A stretch of DNA of 64,000 nt from NCBI GenBank assembly GCA_965207595.1, contig CBDBMW010000012.1, forward strand, positions 186,001 to 250,000, in the 5' to 3' direction. This DNA comes from JAGWAJ01 sp026707615. Its GTDB lineage: Bacteria; Acidobacteriota; Vicinamibacteria; Vicinamibacterales; UBA8438. The notes under the pieces were generated by a model. It was given only the letters and a program-made list of their open reading frames with translations, was not told the DNA's origin and did not search any database. The position numbers and the translations under genes are program-made. Positions within the stretch are counted from its first letter, which is position 1. Every line of letters starts with the position of its first letter. Positions 53,324 to 61,972 of this stretch are shown here, in pieces.

Positions 53324-54790
53324 TCAGCCGACCGTAGCCGCGAGCTCGTCGAGCGCCAGCGCGTAGGGCGCCGCGTCGACACCGTACCGCCGGGCGACCG
53401 GCGCCTCGGCGGCGAGCGTGGCGACGGCCCGTTCGCGGAACTCCGCCTCTCCGGTGGTGCGGGCCAGGCGCAGCAGCACACCCGCCGCTTCGCAGTTCGC
53501 CGTGAACGGGCGCAGCGGCTCGCGGAGCAGCCCCACGTCGTCGGGCGCCTGGACGCGGTCGAGGAAGCCGCCGCCTCCCGCGGCGTCCCACAGTCGACGG
53601 ATCGCGAAGCGCATCAGCTCCTGGGCCACGTCGAGGTAGGCCTCGCGGTCGGTCAGGACGTGCAGGTCGAGCAGCGCCGCGCTCGCACGGACCTGGTCGG
53701 CGAGCAAGCCCCGGGCGCCCGGCCCGTCGCCCACGCGGTGCGCTATCCCCCCGCCGCGCTCGTAGGTGCCCGCCACCACGTGCTCGATCGCGGCGACGGC
53801 GGCATCGAGCAGCGACCCGTCGTCGAGCACCAGGGCCGCGCGTGCGAACGCGCGCGCCATCGCCGCGGTGGCATCGGCGTACACCGTGCGGTCGACGGGC
53901 GGCGGCGCCCCGACGGCTTCCCCGCCGTCGGCAGCGAGCCCGTAGTGCGCCGGATCGCCCCGCTGACTCGCGAAGAAGCCGCCCCGAGCGGCGTCCGCGA
54001 GCGTGCGGCGCACGTAACCGACGATGCCGGCCGCGCACTCGCGGTAGCCGTCCTCCTCGCGCGCGAGGAACAGGCCGAGCACGGCCGCGTTCGCGTGGAG
54101 CAGCTTCTCCGTCGCCGGCTCGCTCCAGTCGCGTCGCACGCAGTACCGGAAGACGCCGCCGTCCCCGTGGTCGTAGAGCCCGCCGCTGGCGATGGCGTCC
54201 AGCGTGCGGTCGACGACGTGCGCCAGAGCCGGCTCACCGGCCCGGCCACGCCCGGACGCAAACGCGAGGGCGGCCGCGTGCACGCGCTTCGGTCCACGCC
54301 CGAAGCCGCCGTGCTCCGGGTCGAACTCGGCCCGCAGGCGGTTCGCCAGCCAGGCCTCGAGACCGTCGTCCGGGACGGTCCCGGAAGGGACGTCGGGGCG
54401 CGGCGGCGGAGAAGCGCGGTGCCCGGCGAGCTTCTCGCGCTGCGCCGCGAACGCATCGGCGACCCGCGGGAGGAGCTCCCGCATCCGCCGCGGGGTGGCG
54501 TAGGTCTCGCCGCCGAGGATGTCTCCCCCGGCGGTCAGGAACGCGGTGGTGGGCCAGCCGCCCAGGCTGTAGCGCTCGCCGATGTCCGGCCGGGCGTCGG
54601 GATCGACGCGGATCGGGACGAACCGATTGCGGACGAGGTCGGCCACCGCCGGGTCGGCCCAGGCCGCCCGCATCATCTCGGCCGTTGCGGGGCACCACGG
54701 GGGCCCGAGGGCCAGGAGCACGGGAACGCGGCCCGCCCGCGCCTCCTCGAAGGCGGCGCGGCTCCAGGGACGCCACTCGACGAGGGACGT
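53324..54790 (-). CDS. DUF255 (YyaL/SSP411-like) thioredoxin-fold protein
   Basis: About 488 residues. The N-terminal thioredoxin-like domain (WSRAAFEEARAGRVPVLLALGPPWCPATAEMM) has a single Cys where the family has CHWCHVM. A long (alpha/alpha) toroid follows (EFDPEHGGFGRGPKRVHAAALAF, GGLYDHGDGGVFRYCVRRDW, KLLHANAAVLGLFL, DATAAMARAFARAAL). The frame has no ATG, GTG or TTG at the right place; a GAGGAG Shine-Dalgarno precedes an ACG at 54790-54788, which would be the start. Two bases after the OsmC gene's stop, so one operon. Function of the family is unknown. Confidence 0.7.
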   Translation of the reverse strand, partial: TSLVEWRPWSRAAFEEARAGRVPVLLALGPPWCPATAEMMRAAWADPAVADLVRNRFVPIRVDPDARPDIGERYSLGGWPTTAFLTAGGDILGGETYATPRRMRELLPRVADAFAAQREKLAGHRASPPPRPDVPSGTVPDDGLEAWLANRLRAEFDPEHGGFGRGPKRVHAAALAFASGRGRAGEPALAHVVDRTLDAIASGGLYDHGDGGVFRYCVRRDWSEPATEKLLHANAAVLGLFLAREEDGYRECAAGIVGYVRRTLADAARGGFFASQRGDPAHYGLAADGGEAVGAPPPVDRTVYADATAAMARAFARAALVLDDGSLLDAAVAAIEHVVAGTYERGGGIAHRVGDGPGARGLLADQVRASAALLDLHVLTDREAYLDVAQELMRFAIRRLWDAAGGGGFLDRVQAPDDVGLLREPLRPFTANCEAAGVLLRLARTTGEAEFRERAVATLAAEAPVARRYGVDAAPYALALDELAATVG

Positions 54791-54792
54791 GG

Positions 54793-55257
54793 CTACTCCT
54801 CGGTGATGCTCGCCGCGATGTCCAGATCGATGCAGCCGGCGACGCTGTTGGCGGCCGGGCAGCCGCGCGGGTGGCGCTCGACGGCGCGTTCCGCGGCCTC
54901 GCGCTTGCCGCGCGGGACCGTCAGGTCGTAGCGCACGCGGATGCGCGTGATGCGCAGCACCTTGTCGATGGCCTCGATGTCGCCCTCCACGGAGGCCCGG
55001 ATCTTGTCGGGAGTGGCCGGAATCTCGCGCACCTCCAGTGCGCGTGCAAGGGTGCCGAGCAGTCAACCGCCGACCGCGCCGACCATGTAGTCGAGGGTGG
55101 CCGGCACTTCCTCGTCCGGCTCGACGCCGTAGAACTTCTTGATGCCCCCGTGCACGCCGAAGCGGATCGGCGCATCGAACCCCTCGAGGAACATCTCGCG
55201 GATCGGTCCCTTGACCCGCTCGATCCGCATGCGGCTGGTGTGAACGACGTCTGGCAC
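54793..55257 (-). CDS. OsmC-family selenoprotein (in-frame UGA = Sec65)
   Basis: 154 residues when TGA at 55065-55063 is read as selenocysteine. Before it: a full OsmC beginning with FDAPIRFGVHGGIKKFYG, ATLDYMVGAVGG; after it, without shift: LLGTLARALEVREI, the IEAIDKVLRITRIRVRYDL strand and ERHPRGCPAANSVAG with the second active Cys133. The UGA sits exactly where OsmC/Ohr proteins have the peroxidatic Cys (GG-C-L...T). OsmC proteins reduce organic hydroperoxides. A SECIS hairpin lies at the right distance. GTG 55257 follows an AAGGAG about 8 bases upstream. Confidence 0.88.
55026..55044 (-). promoter_or_regulatory. Bacterial SECIS element for the OsmC gene
   Basis: Perfect 7-bp stem CGCGCAC / GUGCGCG with loop UGGAG, on the minus strand. 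The loop begins 28 bases after the UGA, within the known 16-37 window, and has G in its first two bases. It would recruit SelB-Sec-tRNA. Confidence 0.7.
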
Positions 55258-55340
55258 GACAGGCTCCTTCCGCGCCGCCCGCCGCGCGGGGCGAGCCGGG
55301 CGCGCTCATCGTGATCGCGTGATCCGTCCAGCCCCGATGC

Positions 55341-55346
55341 TACAAT
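55341..55346 (+). promoter_or_regulatory. TACAAT -10 box, 8 bases before an ATG
   Basis: TACAAT (55341-55346) precedes the ATG at 55355 without a Shine-Dalgarno, again suggesting a nearly leaderless mRNA. This decides the start among three nearby ATG codons. Confidence 0.45.
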
Positions 55347-55354
55347 CTCCGGTC

Positions 55355-55942
55355 ATGCAGCAGTCAAGATCGGGTCGCGTACCGGCGTCGCTCGTGATCC
55401 TCCTCGCGGGCGCAACCGCCGGCGCGCTCGCCCTCGCTCCCGCCGCGTTCGCCGCGCCGGCGGCCGGCGGCCAGGCCGCGAACCTCCAGGCCGAGGAAGG
55501 TCCGGAGGGCGTTCGCAACTACACCCGCGTCGACGCCACCGTGGCGTGCGCCGGCGCGACACCGCCGGAGGCGATGGCGGTGCTCCGCGAGCGCGGCTTC
55601 AACGCCGTGATCAACTTCCGCACCGCGGGGGAGAACGGCGCGACGGTCGACGCCGGGCGGACGGCGGCCGAGGTGGCCGGTCTGAAGTACATCCATATCC
55701 CGTTCCGCCAGCCGTCGGCCGAGATCGTCGACTCGTTCCTCGCCGCGGTGGCCGAGCCGGCGAACCAGCCCGTCTACATCCACTGCGGCTCCGCCAACCG
55801 CGTCGGCGCGATGTGGCTCATCAAGCGGGTCCGGCAGGACGGCTACTCCATCGACGACGCGGTGGCCGAGGCGGAGGCGATCGGCCTGCGTAGCGCCGCC
55901 CTCAGGGAGTTCGCGCTCGGCTACCTGGGCGCCGGGAACTGA
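55355..55942 (+). CDS. Exported DUF442/Blh-type protein tyrosine phosphatase-like protein
   Basis: 195 residues, signal peptide through about residue 38 (AAFAAPAAGG). The P-loop HCGSANRVG (Cys144, Arg150; HCx5R) marks a cysteine phosphatase fold; FNAVINFRTAGENGATVDAGRTAAEVAGLKYIHIPF matches the beta-lactamase-hydrolase-like (Blh, DUF442) group. The general acid is unclear. It lies divergent to the OsmC operon, 97 bases apart, so may share a redox or sulfide-related regulon; role unproven. Confidence 0.75.
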   Translation: MQQSRSGRVPASLVILLAGATAGALALAPAAFAAPAAGGQAANLQAEEGPEGVRNYTRVDATVACAGATPPEAMAVLRERGFNAVINFRTAGENGATVDAGRTAAEVAGLKYIHIPFRQPSAEIVDSFLAAVAEPANQPVYIHCGSANRVGAMWLIKRVRQDGYSIDDAVAEAEAIGLRSAALREFALGYLGAGN

Positions 55943-55966
55943 CGCCCCGCAGCCGGCCCCGCCCCG

Positions 55967-57496
55967 GTGTCCAGCGACGACACGGAACGCCTCGGCGACA
56001 TGGACGCCGAGGCGTTCCGCCGCCACGGCCACGCGCTGGTCGATTGGATAGCGGCATATCTGAGCGGTACGGAGCGCTACCCGGTCCTGTCGCGCAGTGC
56101 TCCGGGGGCGCTGCGTGACGCGTTGCCCGCGGCCCCGCCCGCCCGGGGCCTCCCGTTCGACGAGACCCTCCGCGACTTCGAGCGCGTGATCCTGCCCGGG
56201 ATCACGCACTGGAACCACCCCGGGTTCTTCGCCTACTTCGCCATCACGGGGAGCGCCCCCGGCGTCCTGGCGGAGTTCCTCTCCGCCGCGCTCAACGTCC
56301 AGGCGATGCTGTGGCGAACCTCGCCGGCGGCCACCGAGCTCGAGGAGGTGACGCTCGACTGGCTGCGGCAGCTCCTCGGCCTTCCGGCCGGGTACGAGGG
56401 GGTGATCTACGACACGGCGTCCATCGCCAGCCTGCACGCGCTCGCTGCCGCCCGCCACCGGGCCGTTCCCGACGTCCGCACGCGCGGGCTCCCGGGGCGC
56501 CCGGACCTCGGACCGCTGCGGGTCTATGCGTCGGCGGAGGCGCATTCGTCCATCGACAAGGCGGTCATGACGCTCGGCCTCGGGCACGACGCGCTGGTGC
56601 GCGTCCCGGTCGATGCGGAGTTCCGCATGCGGCCCGAGGCGCTGCGGGACGCCGTGGCCGCCGACCGCGCGCGGGGCGCCACCCCGCTGGCGGTGGTCGC
56701 CACCGTGGGCACGACGTCGACGACCAGCGTGGATCCGGTGGCGGAGTTGGCCCTCCTCTGCCGCGAGCAACGGCTCTGGCTGCACGTGGACGCGGCGTAC
56801 GCGGGCGCCGCGGCTCTCGTGCCGGGCACCGGTGGAGTCCTGGCCGGCTGCGGCGAGGCCGACTCCCTGGTCGTCAACCCGCACAAGTGGCTCTTCGTTC
56901 CGTTCGATCTGAGCGCGTTCTACTGCCGCCGCATGGAGACGGTGCGGGCCGCCTTCTCGCTGACGCCCGACTACCTCCGGACGCCGGAGGCGGGCGCGGT
57001 ACGGAACCTCATGGACACCGGGGTGCAGCTCGGACGCCGCTTCCGCTCGCTCAAGCTGTGGGCCGTGCTGCGCCACTTCGGCTCGGACGGCATCCGGGAC
57101 CGGCTCGCCGAGCACATGCGCCTCGCCCGGTTGTTCGCGGGCTGGGTGGACGAGAGCCCGGACTTCGAGCGGCTCGCGCCGGTCCCGTTCAGCGTCGTCT
57201 GCTTCCGGGCGGCGCCGGGCGGCGCGGCCCGTGAGGGCGCGGGGCCGGAGGGCGCGAGCGCCGTCACCGCGACGGACGACGGCGCGGCGGGGATCGCCGG
57301 CGCCGCCGGGGCCAGGCTCGACGCCGTGAACGAGCGGCTGCTCGAGGCGGTCAACGCCACCGGCGAGGTCTTCCTCTCCCACACCCGACTCCGCGGCCGC
57401 TTCGCCATCCGGCTCGCGATCGGGAACATTCGCACCGAGGAGCGCCACGTCCGGCGGGCGTGGGAGCTGTTGAACGACCGGTTGCGCGCCTCCTAG
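55967..57496 (+). CDS. PLP-dependent decarboxylase (aromatic-amino-acid/tyrosine decarboxylase family)
   Basis: 509 residues from GTG 55967. Group II decarboxylase: THWNHPGFFAYFAITGSAPGVLAEFLSAALN, GVIYDTASIASLHAL, SAEAHSSIDKAVM, WLHVDAAYAGAAAL and the PLP lysine in VVNPHKWLFV (Lys307). Converts an aromatic L-amino acid (Trp, Tyr, Phe or DOPA) to its amine; which one cannot be read from sequence. An Ala/Gly-rich insert sits at about residues 415-450. Its TAG stop overlaps the trkH stop on the other strand in a single CTAG. Confidence 0.87.
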   Translation: MSSDDTERLGDMDAEAFRRHGHALVDWIAAYLSGTERYPVLSRSAPGALRDALPAAPPARGLPFDETLRDFERVILPGITHWNHPGFFAYFAITGSAPGVLAEFLSAALNVQAMLWRTSPAATELEEVTLDWLRQLLGLPAGYEGVIYDTASIASLHALAAARHRAVPDVRTRGLPGRPDLGPLRVYASAEAHSSIDKAVMTLGLGHDALVRVPVDAEFRMRPEALRDAVAADRARGATPLAVVATVGTTSTTSVDPVAELALLCREQRLWLHVDAAYAGAAALVPGTGGVLAGCGEADSLVVNPHKWLFVPFDLSAFYCRRMETVRAAFSLTPDYLRTPEAGAVRNLMDTGVQLGRRFRSLKLWAVLRHFGSDGIRDRLAEHMRLARLFAGWVDESPDFERLAPVPFSVVCFRAAPGGAAREGAGPEGASAVTATDDGAAGIAGAAGARLDAVNERLLEAVNATGEVFLSHTRLRGRFAIRLAIGNIRTEERHVRRAWELLNDRLRAS

Positions 57497-58953
57497 GAAC
57501 CCGCGCTCCTCCAGCGGGCAACGGCCCAGACTTCGGGCCGGACGAGCGCGAGCACCGTGACCACCTCCAGCCGTCCAATCCACATCGCGGCAATCAGGGT
57601 CACCTTGCTCACCGGATGCAGCCCCGCGAAGCTCGCCATCGGACCCACCTCGCCGAAACCGGGCCCGATGTTGCCGAGGGTCGCCGCGGCCGCGGTAACC
57701 GCCGTCTCGATGTCCTCCCCGAAGGCGACCACCACCCCTGCCCCGATCGCGAACGCCAAGACGTAGAAGAGGAAGAACACGAGGACCGAGCGGATCACCT
57801 CGTCGGGGACGACCCGCCCGCCGACCCTGATCGGCAGCACCCCGCGCGGGTGCAGCGTGCGCCGCAGCTCGCACAACGTGAAGCGCGCGGCGATCAGGTG
57901 CCGCAGCACCTTGGGGCCGCCGGCCGCCGACCCGGCGCAGCCGCCGATGAACATGAGGGCCAGGAGGACGAGCTGGGTCCGGTCGGCCCAGAGGGCGAAG
58001 TCGGCGGAGGCGTAGCCGGTGGTGGTCAGGATCGACAGCACCTGGAACGCCGCGCGCCGCAGGGGCGCCTCGTCGGTCTCGACGCACCACAGGAAGGCCG
58101 CGAGCGCCGCCGTCGCCAGCGCGGCGACGACGGCGTACACGCGCAGCTCGTCGTCGCGCCCCAGCACGCCGGGGCGTCCTGCGAGCGCGCGGTACTGCAG
58201 CGCGAAATTGGCCCCGGCGAGCAGCATGAACAGGCAGACGATCCACTCTATGGCGGCGCTGTCGTAGCCCCGAATCGACTCCGGGTGCGGCGAGAAGCCG
58301 CCCGCCGAGAGCGTCGTCATCGCATGGCACACGGCGTCGTACCACGACATTCCGGCCGCCGCGAGGGCGAGCGCCTCGACCGCGGTAAGTCCCGCGTAGA
58401 GACGCCACAGCGACGCGGCGGTCTTGCGGATCTGCGGCGCCAGGCGCTCCGCCGTCGGCCCCGGCGCCTCGGCGGCGAAGAGCCGGTGGACGCCGTGCGC
58501 GAGGCGCGGCAGCACGGCCACGACGAGGGTTATGACCCCCATGCCGCCGATCCACTGCGTCATCGCGCGCCAGAAGAACAGGCCCCGCCCCGGCGCGGTG
58601 TAGTCGGTCAGGATCGTTGCGCCGGTGGTCGTGATGCCCGACATCGACTCGAACAGCGCGTCGACGATGCCGAAGCCGACCCACACGTAGGGGATCGAGC
58701 ACAGGAAGGCGAGGACCAGCCAGACGCCCGCCACGACCGACAGGGCCTCGATGCGCCGCAGGTCTTCGTCGGCGTCCCGCGAGGCCACGACTGCGAGCTG
58801 TCCGAGCCCGCCCGTGACGGCGCCGCCGAGCAGGAAGCCGGGAACGTCCGACCACTCCCCGTAGCATGCCGCCACGGCGGCGGGGACGGCGAAGGCGGTC
58901 CCGAAGATCCGGCAGATGCGGCCGGCAACGTGGACTACGTTGATCAGGCGCAT
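57493..58953 (-). CDS. trkH: Potassium uptake protein TrkH
   Basis: 486 residues from ATG 58953 (GTG 58974 also possible). Ten or so membrane helices with four P-loop repeats: ESMSGITTTGATIL (selectivity TTGA), FSPHPESIRG and TTLSAGGFS, ILTTTGYASADF, TLGNIGPGFGEVG. It is the K+ channel/translocator subunit of the Trk system in the inner membrane and needs TrkA, whose gene is directly upstream, 45 bases away. Confidence 0.92.
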   Translation of the reverse strand: MRLINVVHVAGRICRIFGTAFAVPAAVAACYGEWSDVPGFLLGGAVTGGLGQLAVVASRDADEDLRRIEALSVVAGVWLVLAFLCSIPYVWVGFGIVDALFESMSGITTTGATILTDYTAPGRGLFFWRAMTQWIGGMGVITLVVAVLPRLAHGVHRLFAAEAPGPTAERLAPQIRKTAASLWRLYAGLTAVEALALAAAGMSWYDAVCHAMTTLSAGGFSPHPESIRGYDSAAIEWIVCLFMLLAGANFALQYRALAGRPGVLGRDDELRVYAVVAALATAALAAFLWCVETDEAPLRRAAFQVLSILTTTGYASADFALWADRTQLVLLALMFIGGCAGSAAGGPKVLRHLIAARFTLCELRRTLHPRGVLPIRVGGRVVPDEVIRSVLVFFLFYVLAFAIGAGVVVAFGEDIETAVTAAAATLGNIGPGFGEVGPMASFAGLHPVSKVTLIAAMWIGRLEVVTVLALVRPEVWAVARWRSAGS

Positions 58954-58998
58954 GGCGGGCGCCGCCCGCGACACGGGCAGTGCGTCCGACCGGGAGCG

Positions 58999-60333
58999 TC
59001 AGGGGCCGGCGAAGACATCCCGGACGTCCCGGAGCGCTGCCTCCGTGCAGCAGACGATCAGTTGGTCGCCGCCCTCGACCCGGTCGCCGCCGCCCGGCAC
59101 GAAGACGCGGCCGTCGCGGAGCACGGTGCCGACGACGGCCTCGCGCGGCAGCGGCAGGTCCCGCACCGCCGTCGGCCGCAGCCCCGGTGGCGCGGTCAGC
59201 TCGACCACGCGGGCCTGCCCCTCCTGCAGGATGGCCAGCAGGCTGCTCCGGCCGCCGTCGATGCCGTGGACCACGGACGTGACCGCGGAGCCGCGCGCGG
59301 ACAGCGCGACGTCGATGCCGACCCGCTCGAAGAGCCGGTGGTTGGCCGGATTGCCGACACGCGTGATGACCTTCCGCGCGCCGAGCTGCCGGCCGAGGAG
59401 CGAGGCGAGGAGGTTGCGCTCGTCGTTGTCGATGACCGACACCAGCACGTCGCTGCGGCCGATGTCCTCCGACTCGAGCAGGGCCAGGTCGGTCCCGTCG
59501 CCCTCGAGGACGAGGCCCCGCCGCAGGGTGGCGGCCAGCCGCTCGCCCCGTTGCCGGTCGCGCTCGATCACCCGCAGCTCGATTCCCCCGGCCTGATCCA
59601 GACGCTGCGCCAACCGCCAGCCGACGTCGCCTGCGCCGATGATGGCCACGCGAAGCATCCCCCGGCCGGCACCGGGCGCCATGCGCGCGCGGAGCTCCGC
59701 CATCCCCTCCCGAACCCCCAGCAGCACCACCTTGTCTCCCGCCTCGAGCCGCGTTCCGCCGCGGGGAATGCGAATGGAGAGCTCGTGCTCCGCGGCGACG
59801 ATCACCACGCCGGGCGGCAGATCGAGCGACGAGACGGGCGCTCCGACCAGCGGCGAGCCGTCTCCGAGCCGATACTCCAGCAGCTCGATCCGGCCGCCGA
59901 CGAACACCCCGGCGTCGGTCGCGCCCGGCGCCAGGACCACGCGCTCCATGTGGGCGGCGAGCTCGGCCTCGGGCCAGATGACCTCGTCGATGCCGAAGTG
60001 CTGCTGCAGGCCGCGCGCGCCGCCCGTCAGCAGGTCCTCCCGGCTGGCGAAGCAGATGGTCCGCGGCGCGCCGAGCTTGCTGGCGAGGGCGCAGCAGACG
60101 AAGTTCACCTCGTCCAGACGCGTCGCCGCGATCAGGACCCCGCACCGCTCGATGCCCGCGCGCCGCAGCACGTCGGGGTTGGCGCCGCTGCCGGCCACGA
60201 ACCCGACGTCGGTGTCCGCCAGACGCTCTCCCGCGGCCGGGTCGGGATCGACGACGAAGACGTCGTGCCCGGTGGCGAGCGCCTCGGCCAGGGGGAAGCC
60301 AATCTCCCCGCCGCCGACGATGATGACGTGCAT
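58999..60333 (-). CDS. trkA: Trk system NAD-binding regulatory protein TrkA
   Basis: 444 residues from ATG 60333. Two RCK modules: MHVIIVGGGEIGFPLAEALATGH (Rossmann 1, residues 1-130) with TrkA-C at about 140-220, and VAIIGAGDVGWRLAQRLDQAGG (Rossmann 2, about 235-350) with a second TrkA-C at 370-440. This duplicated form is the standard bacterial TrkA gating TrkH by NADH/ATP. The open frame continues upstream through a dispersed repeat without homology. Confidence 0.92.
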   Translation of the reverse strand: MHVIIVGGGEIGFPLAEALATGHDVFVVDPDPAAGERLADTDVGFVAGSGANPDVLRRAGIERCGVLIAATRLDEVNFVCCALASKLGAPRTICFASREDLLTGGARGLQQHFGIDEVIWPEAELAAHMERVVLAPGATDAGVFVGGRIELLEYRLGDGSPLVGAPVSSLDLPPGVVIVAAEHELSIRIPRGGTRLEAGDKVVLLGVREGMAELRARMAPGAGRGMLRVAIIGAGDVGWRLAQRLDQAGGIELRVIERDRQRGERLAATLRRGLVLEGDGTDLALLESEDIGRSDVLVSVIDNDERNLLASLLGRQLGARKVITRVGNPANHRLFERVGIDVALSARGSAVTSVVHGIDGGRSSLLAILQEGQARVVELTAPPGLRPTAVRDLPLPREAVVGTVLRDGRVFVPGGGDRVEGGDQLIVCCTEAALRDVRDVFAGP

Positions 60334-60402
60334 CCGAATCGCTGCCTTCGGCGCGTCCTGACGGGCGGTCGCGGTCCGCGCGGGCGCGCTGCCCGGCGGC
60401 AC

Positions 60403-60543
60403 GTGCCGCGGCGCAGGCTCCCAGCCGCCGGTCGCTGGCCGACGGCGCTCCCATCGTACCGCGCCCCTCGCTCGAAACCGCCGGTGCTCCCGGCGATTCC
60501 GGTCCGCGAGGTCGGTACCGTGCCCCGGCGGGAAGCTCCCAGC
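60403..60543 (-). repeat. Two dispersed repeats between trkA and the permease gene
   Basis: Copies in reverse orientation at about 60403-60425 (GTGCCGCGGCGCAGGCTCCC) and 60519-60543 (CGTGCCCCGGCGGGAAGCTC). They frame the 226-base gap. A TATACT box at 60547-60552 follows, 8 bases before the ATG of the next gene. Confidence 0.6.
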
Positions 60544-60560
60544 GGCTATACTGCCCGCCC

Positions 60561-61919
60561 ATGGACGTGGCCACCCTCTCGCTCGGCGCGCTGGCCGTCG
60601 CCATCGTCGTCAGTTGCACGATCCGGCTGCACGTCGGGTTCCTCGCCATCTCGCTCGCCTGGGTGGTCGGCGTCTACTTCGCCGGGATGAGCGCCGCGGA
60701 GGTCATGGGCGGGTTCCCGACGCGGCTCTTCCTGACCCTGGCCGGGGTGACGCTGCTCTTCTCGCAGGCGCAGGCCAACGGCACGCTCGACCTCATCGCG
60801 CACAAGGCGGTGCTGCTCTGCCGCGGCAACGTCGGCGTGATGCCGATGATGTTCTTCCTGCTCTCCTTCGTGCTCGCGTCGATCGGCCCCGGCAACATCG
60901 CCGCCACGGCGCTCATGGCCCCGATGGGGATGGCGGTGGCGGGGCAGGTCGGCATCCCCGCGTTCCTGATGGCGATCATGATCGGGAACGGGTCGAACGC
61001 GGGCTCGCTCTCCCCCATCGCGCCGACCGGCGTCATCGTCAACGGCGTGATGGAGGAGATCGGACTCGGGGGCTACGAGATCTCGACCTACCTGAACAAC
61101 ATGATGGCCCACCTGGTGGTGGTCTTCGTCGCCTACTTCCTGCTGGGAGGCTGGCGCCTGCTGGGCCGTTACCACAAGGGCGCGCTGGTCGTCCCGACGC
61201 GGGAGGGGACGGACGGCACGGGCGCAGCGGGCGGCGGAGCGGCGGGCGCGGCGTCGGGCGCGAGCGGCGCGGCCGGGGCCGGCGCGGCGGGCGATGGCGC
61301 CGGAAGCTTCCAGCGCCAGCACTGGATCACCATCGGCGTCATCGGGACGCTCCTGGCCGGCGTCATCCTGTTCGACGTCAACGTCGGGCTCGGCGCCTAC
61401 GCCTGCGCCATCGTCCTCGCGCTGCTCAAGGCGGGCGACGAATCGGAAGCGGTCAAGATCATGCCCTGGCGCGTGATCATGATGGTCTGCGGCGTCACGG
61501 TCCTCATCTCCGTGCTCGACGAGACCGGCGGCCTCGAGCTCTTCACCCGCGTCCTCGCCGGTGTGTCGACCGCCAACACCGTGACCGCCGTGATGGCCTT
61601 CACGACCGGGTTCATCTCCATCTACAGCAGCACGTCGGGCGTCGTCCTCCCGGCGTTCCTGCCGACCGTCCCCGGCCTCGCCGCGCAGGTCGGCGGCGTC
61701 GAGCCGCTCGCCATCGCCTCGTCGATGAACGTCGGCGCCCACCTCGTCGACGTCTCCGCGCTCTCGACCCTCGGCGCCCTCTGCATGGCCTCCGCCCCCA
61801 AGCACGAGGACAGCCGCAAGCTCTTCAACAAGCTGATGGCCTGGGGCCTGTCGATGACCGTCGTCGGCGGCTTCACCTGCTGGCTGCTCTTCACGGTCCT
61901 GCGCATCGGCATCGGGTAG
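60561..61919 (+). CDS. MatC-like / SLC13-type anion permease
   Basis: 452 residues with about 11 membrane helices. RLHVGFLAISLAWVVGVYFAGM and SIGPGNIAATALMAPMGMAVAGQVGIPAFLMAIMIGNGSNAGSLSPIAPTGVIVN are the MatC N-terminal/ion-transporter superfamily signatures; SSTSGVVLPAFLPTVPGL is the matching C-terminal repeat. A Gly/Ala-rich cytosolic loop is at about 215-250. Probably imports C4-dicarboxylates, malonate or a related anion. Near-leaderless (TATACT box 8 bases before ATG). Confidence 0.82.
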   Translation: MDVATLSLGALAVAIVVSCTIRLHVGFLAISLAWVVGVYFAGMSAAEVMGGFPTRLFLTLAGVTLLFSQAQANGTLDLIAHKAVLLCRGNVGVMPMMFFLLSFVLASIGPGNIAATALMAPMGMAVAGQVGIPAFLMAIMIGNGSNAGSLSPIAPTGVIVNGVMEEIGLGGYEISTYLNNMMAHLVVVFVAYFLLGGWRLLGRYHKGALVVPTREGTDGTGAAGGGAAGAASGASGAAGAGAAGDGAGSFQRQHWITIGVIGTLLAGVILFDVNVGLGAYACAIVLALLKAGDESEAVKIMPWRVIMMVCGVTVLISVLDETGGLELFTRVLAGVSTANTVTAVMAFTTGFISIYSSTSGVVLPAFLPTVPGLAAQVGGVEPLAIASSMNVGAHLVDVSALSTLGALCMASAPKHEDSRKLFNKLMAWGLSMTVVGGFTCWLLFTVLRIGIG

Positions 61920-61972
61920 CCGCGGACGCCCGGGGACGCCTGCGCGGCGGGGGACTGCGAGACAGCGCAGCG

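Noticed and set aside
55364..60649. Very long antisense open frame (about 1760 codons) across several genes
   Set aside because: A by-product of high GC. Most of its sequence is Arg/Gly/Ala-rich and without homology; the stretch over the TrkA/TrkH region lies out of frame with those genes, and the rest is antisense to well-supported genes.
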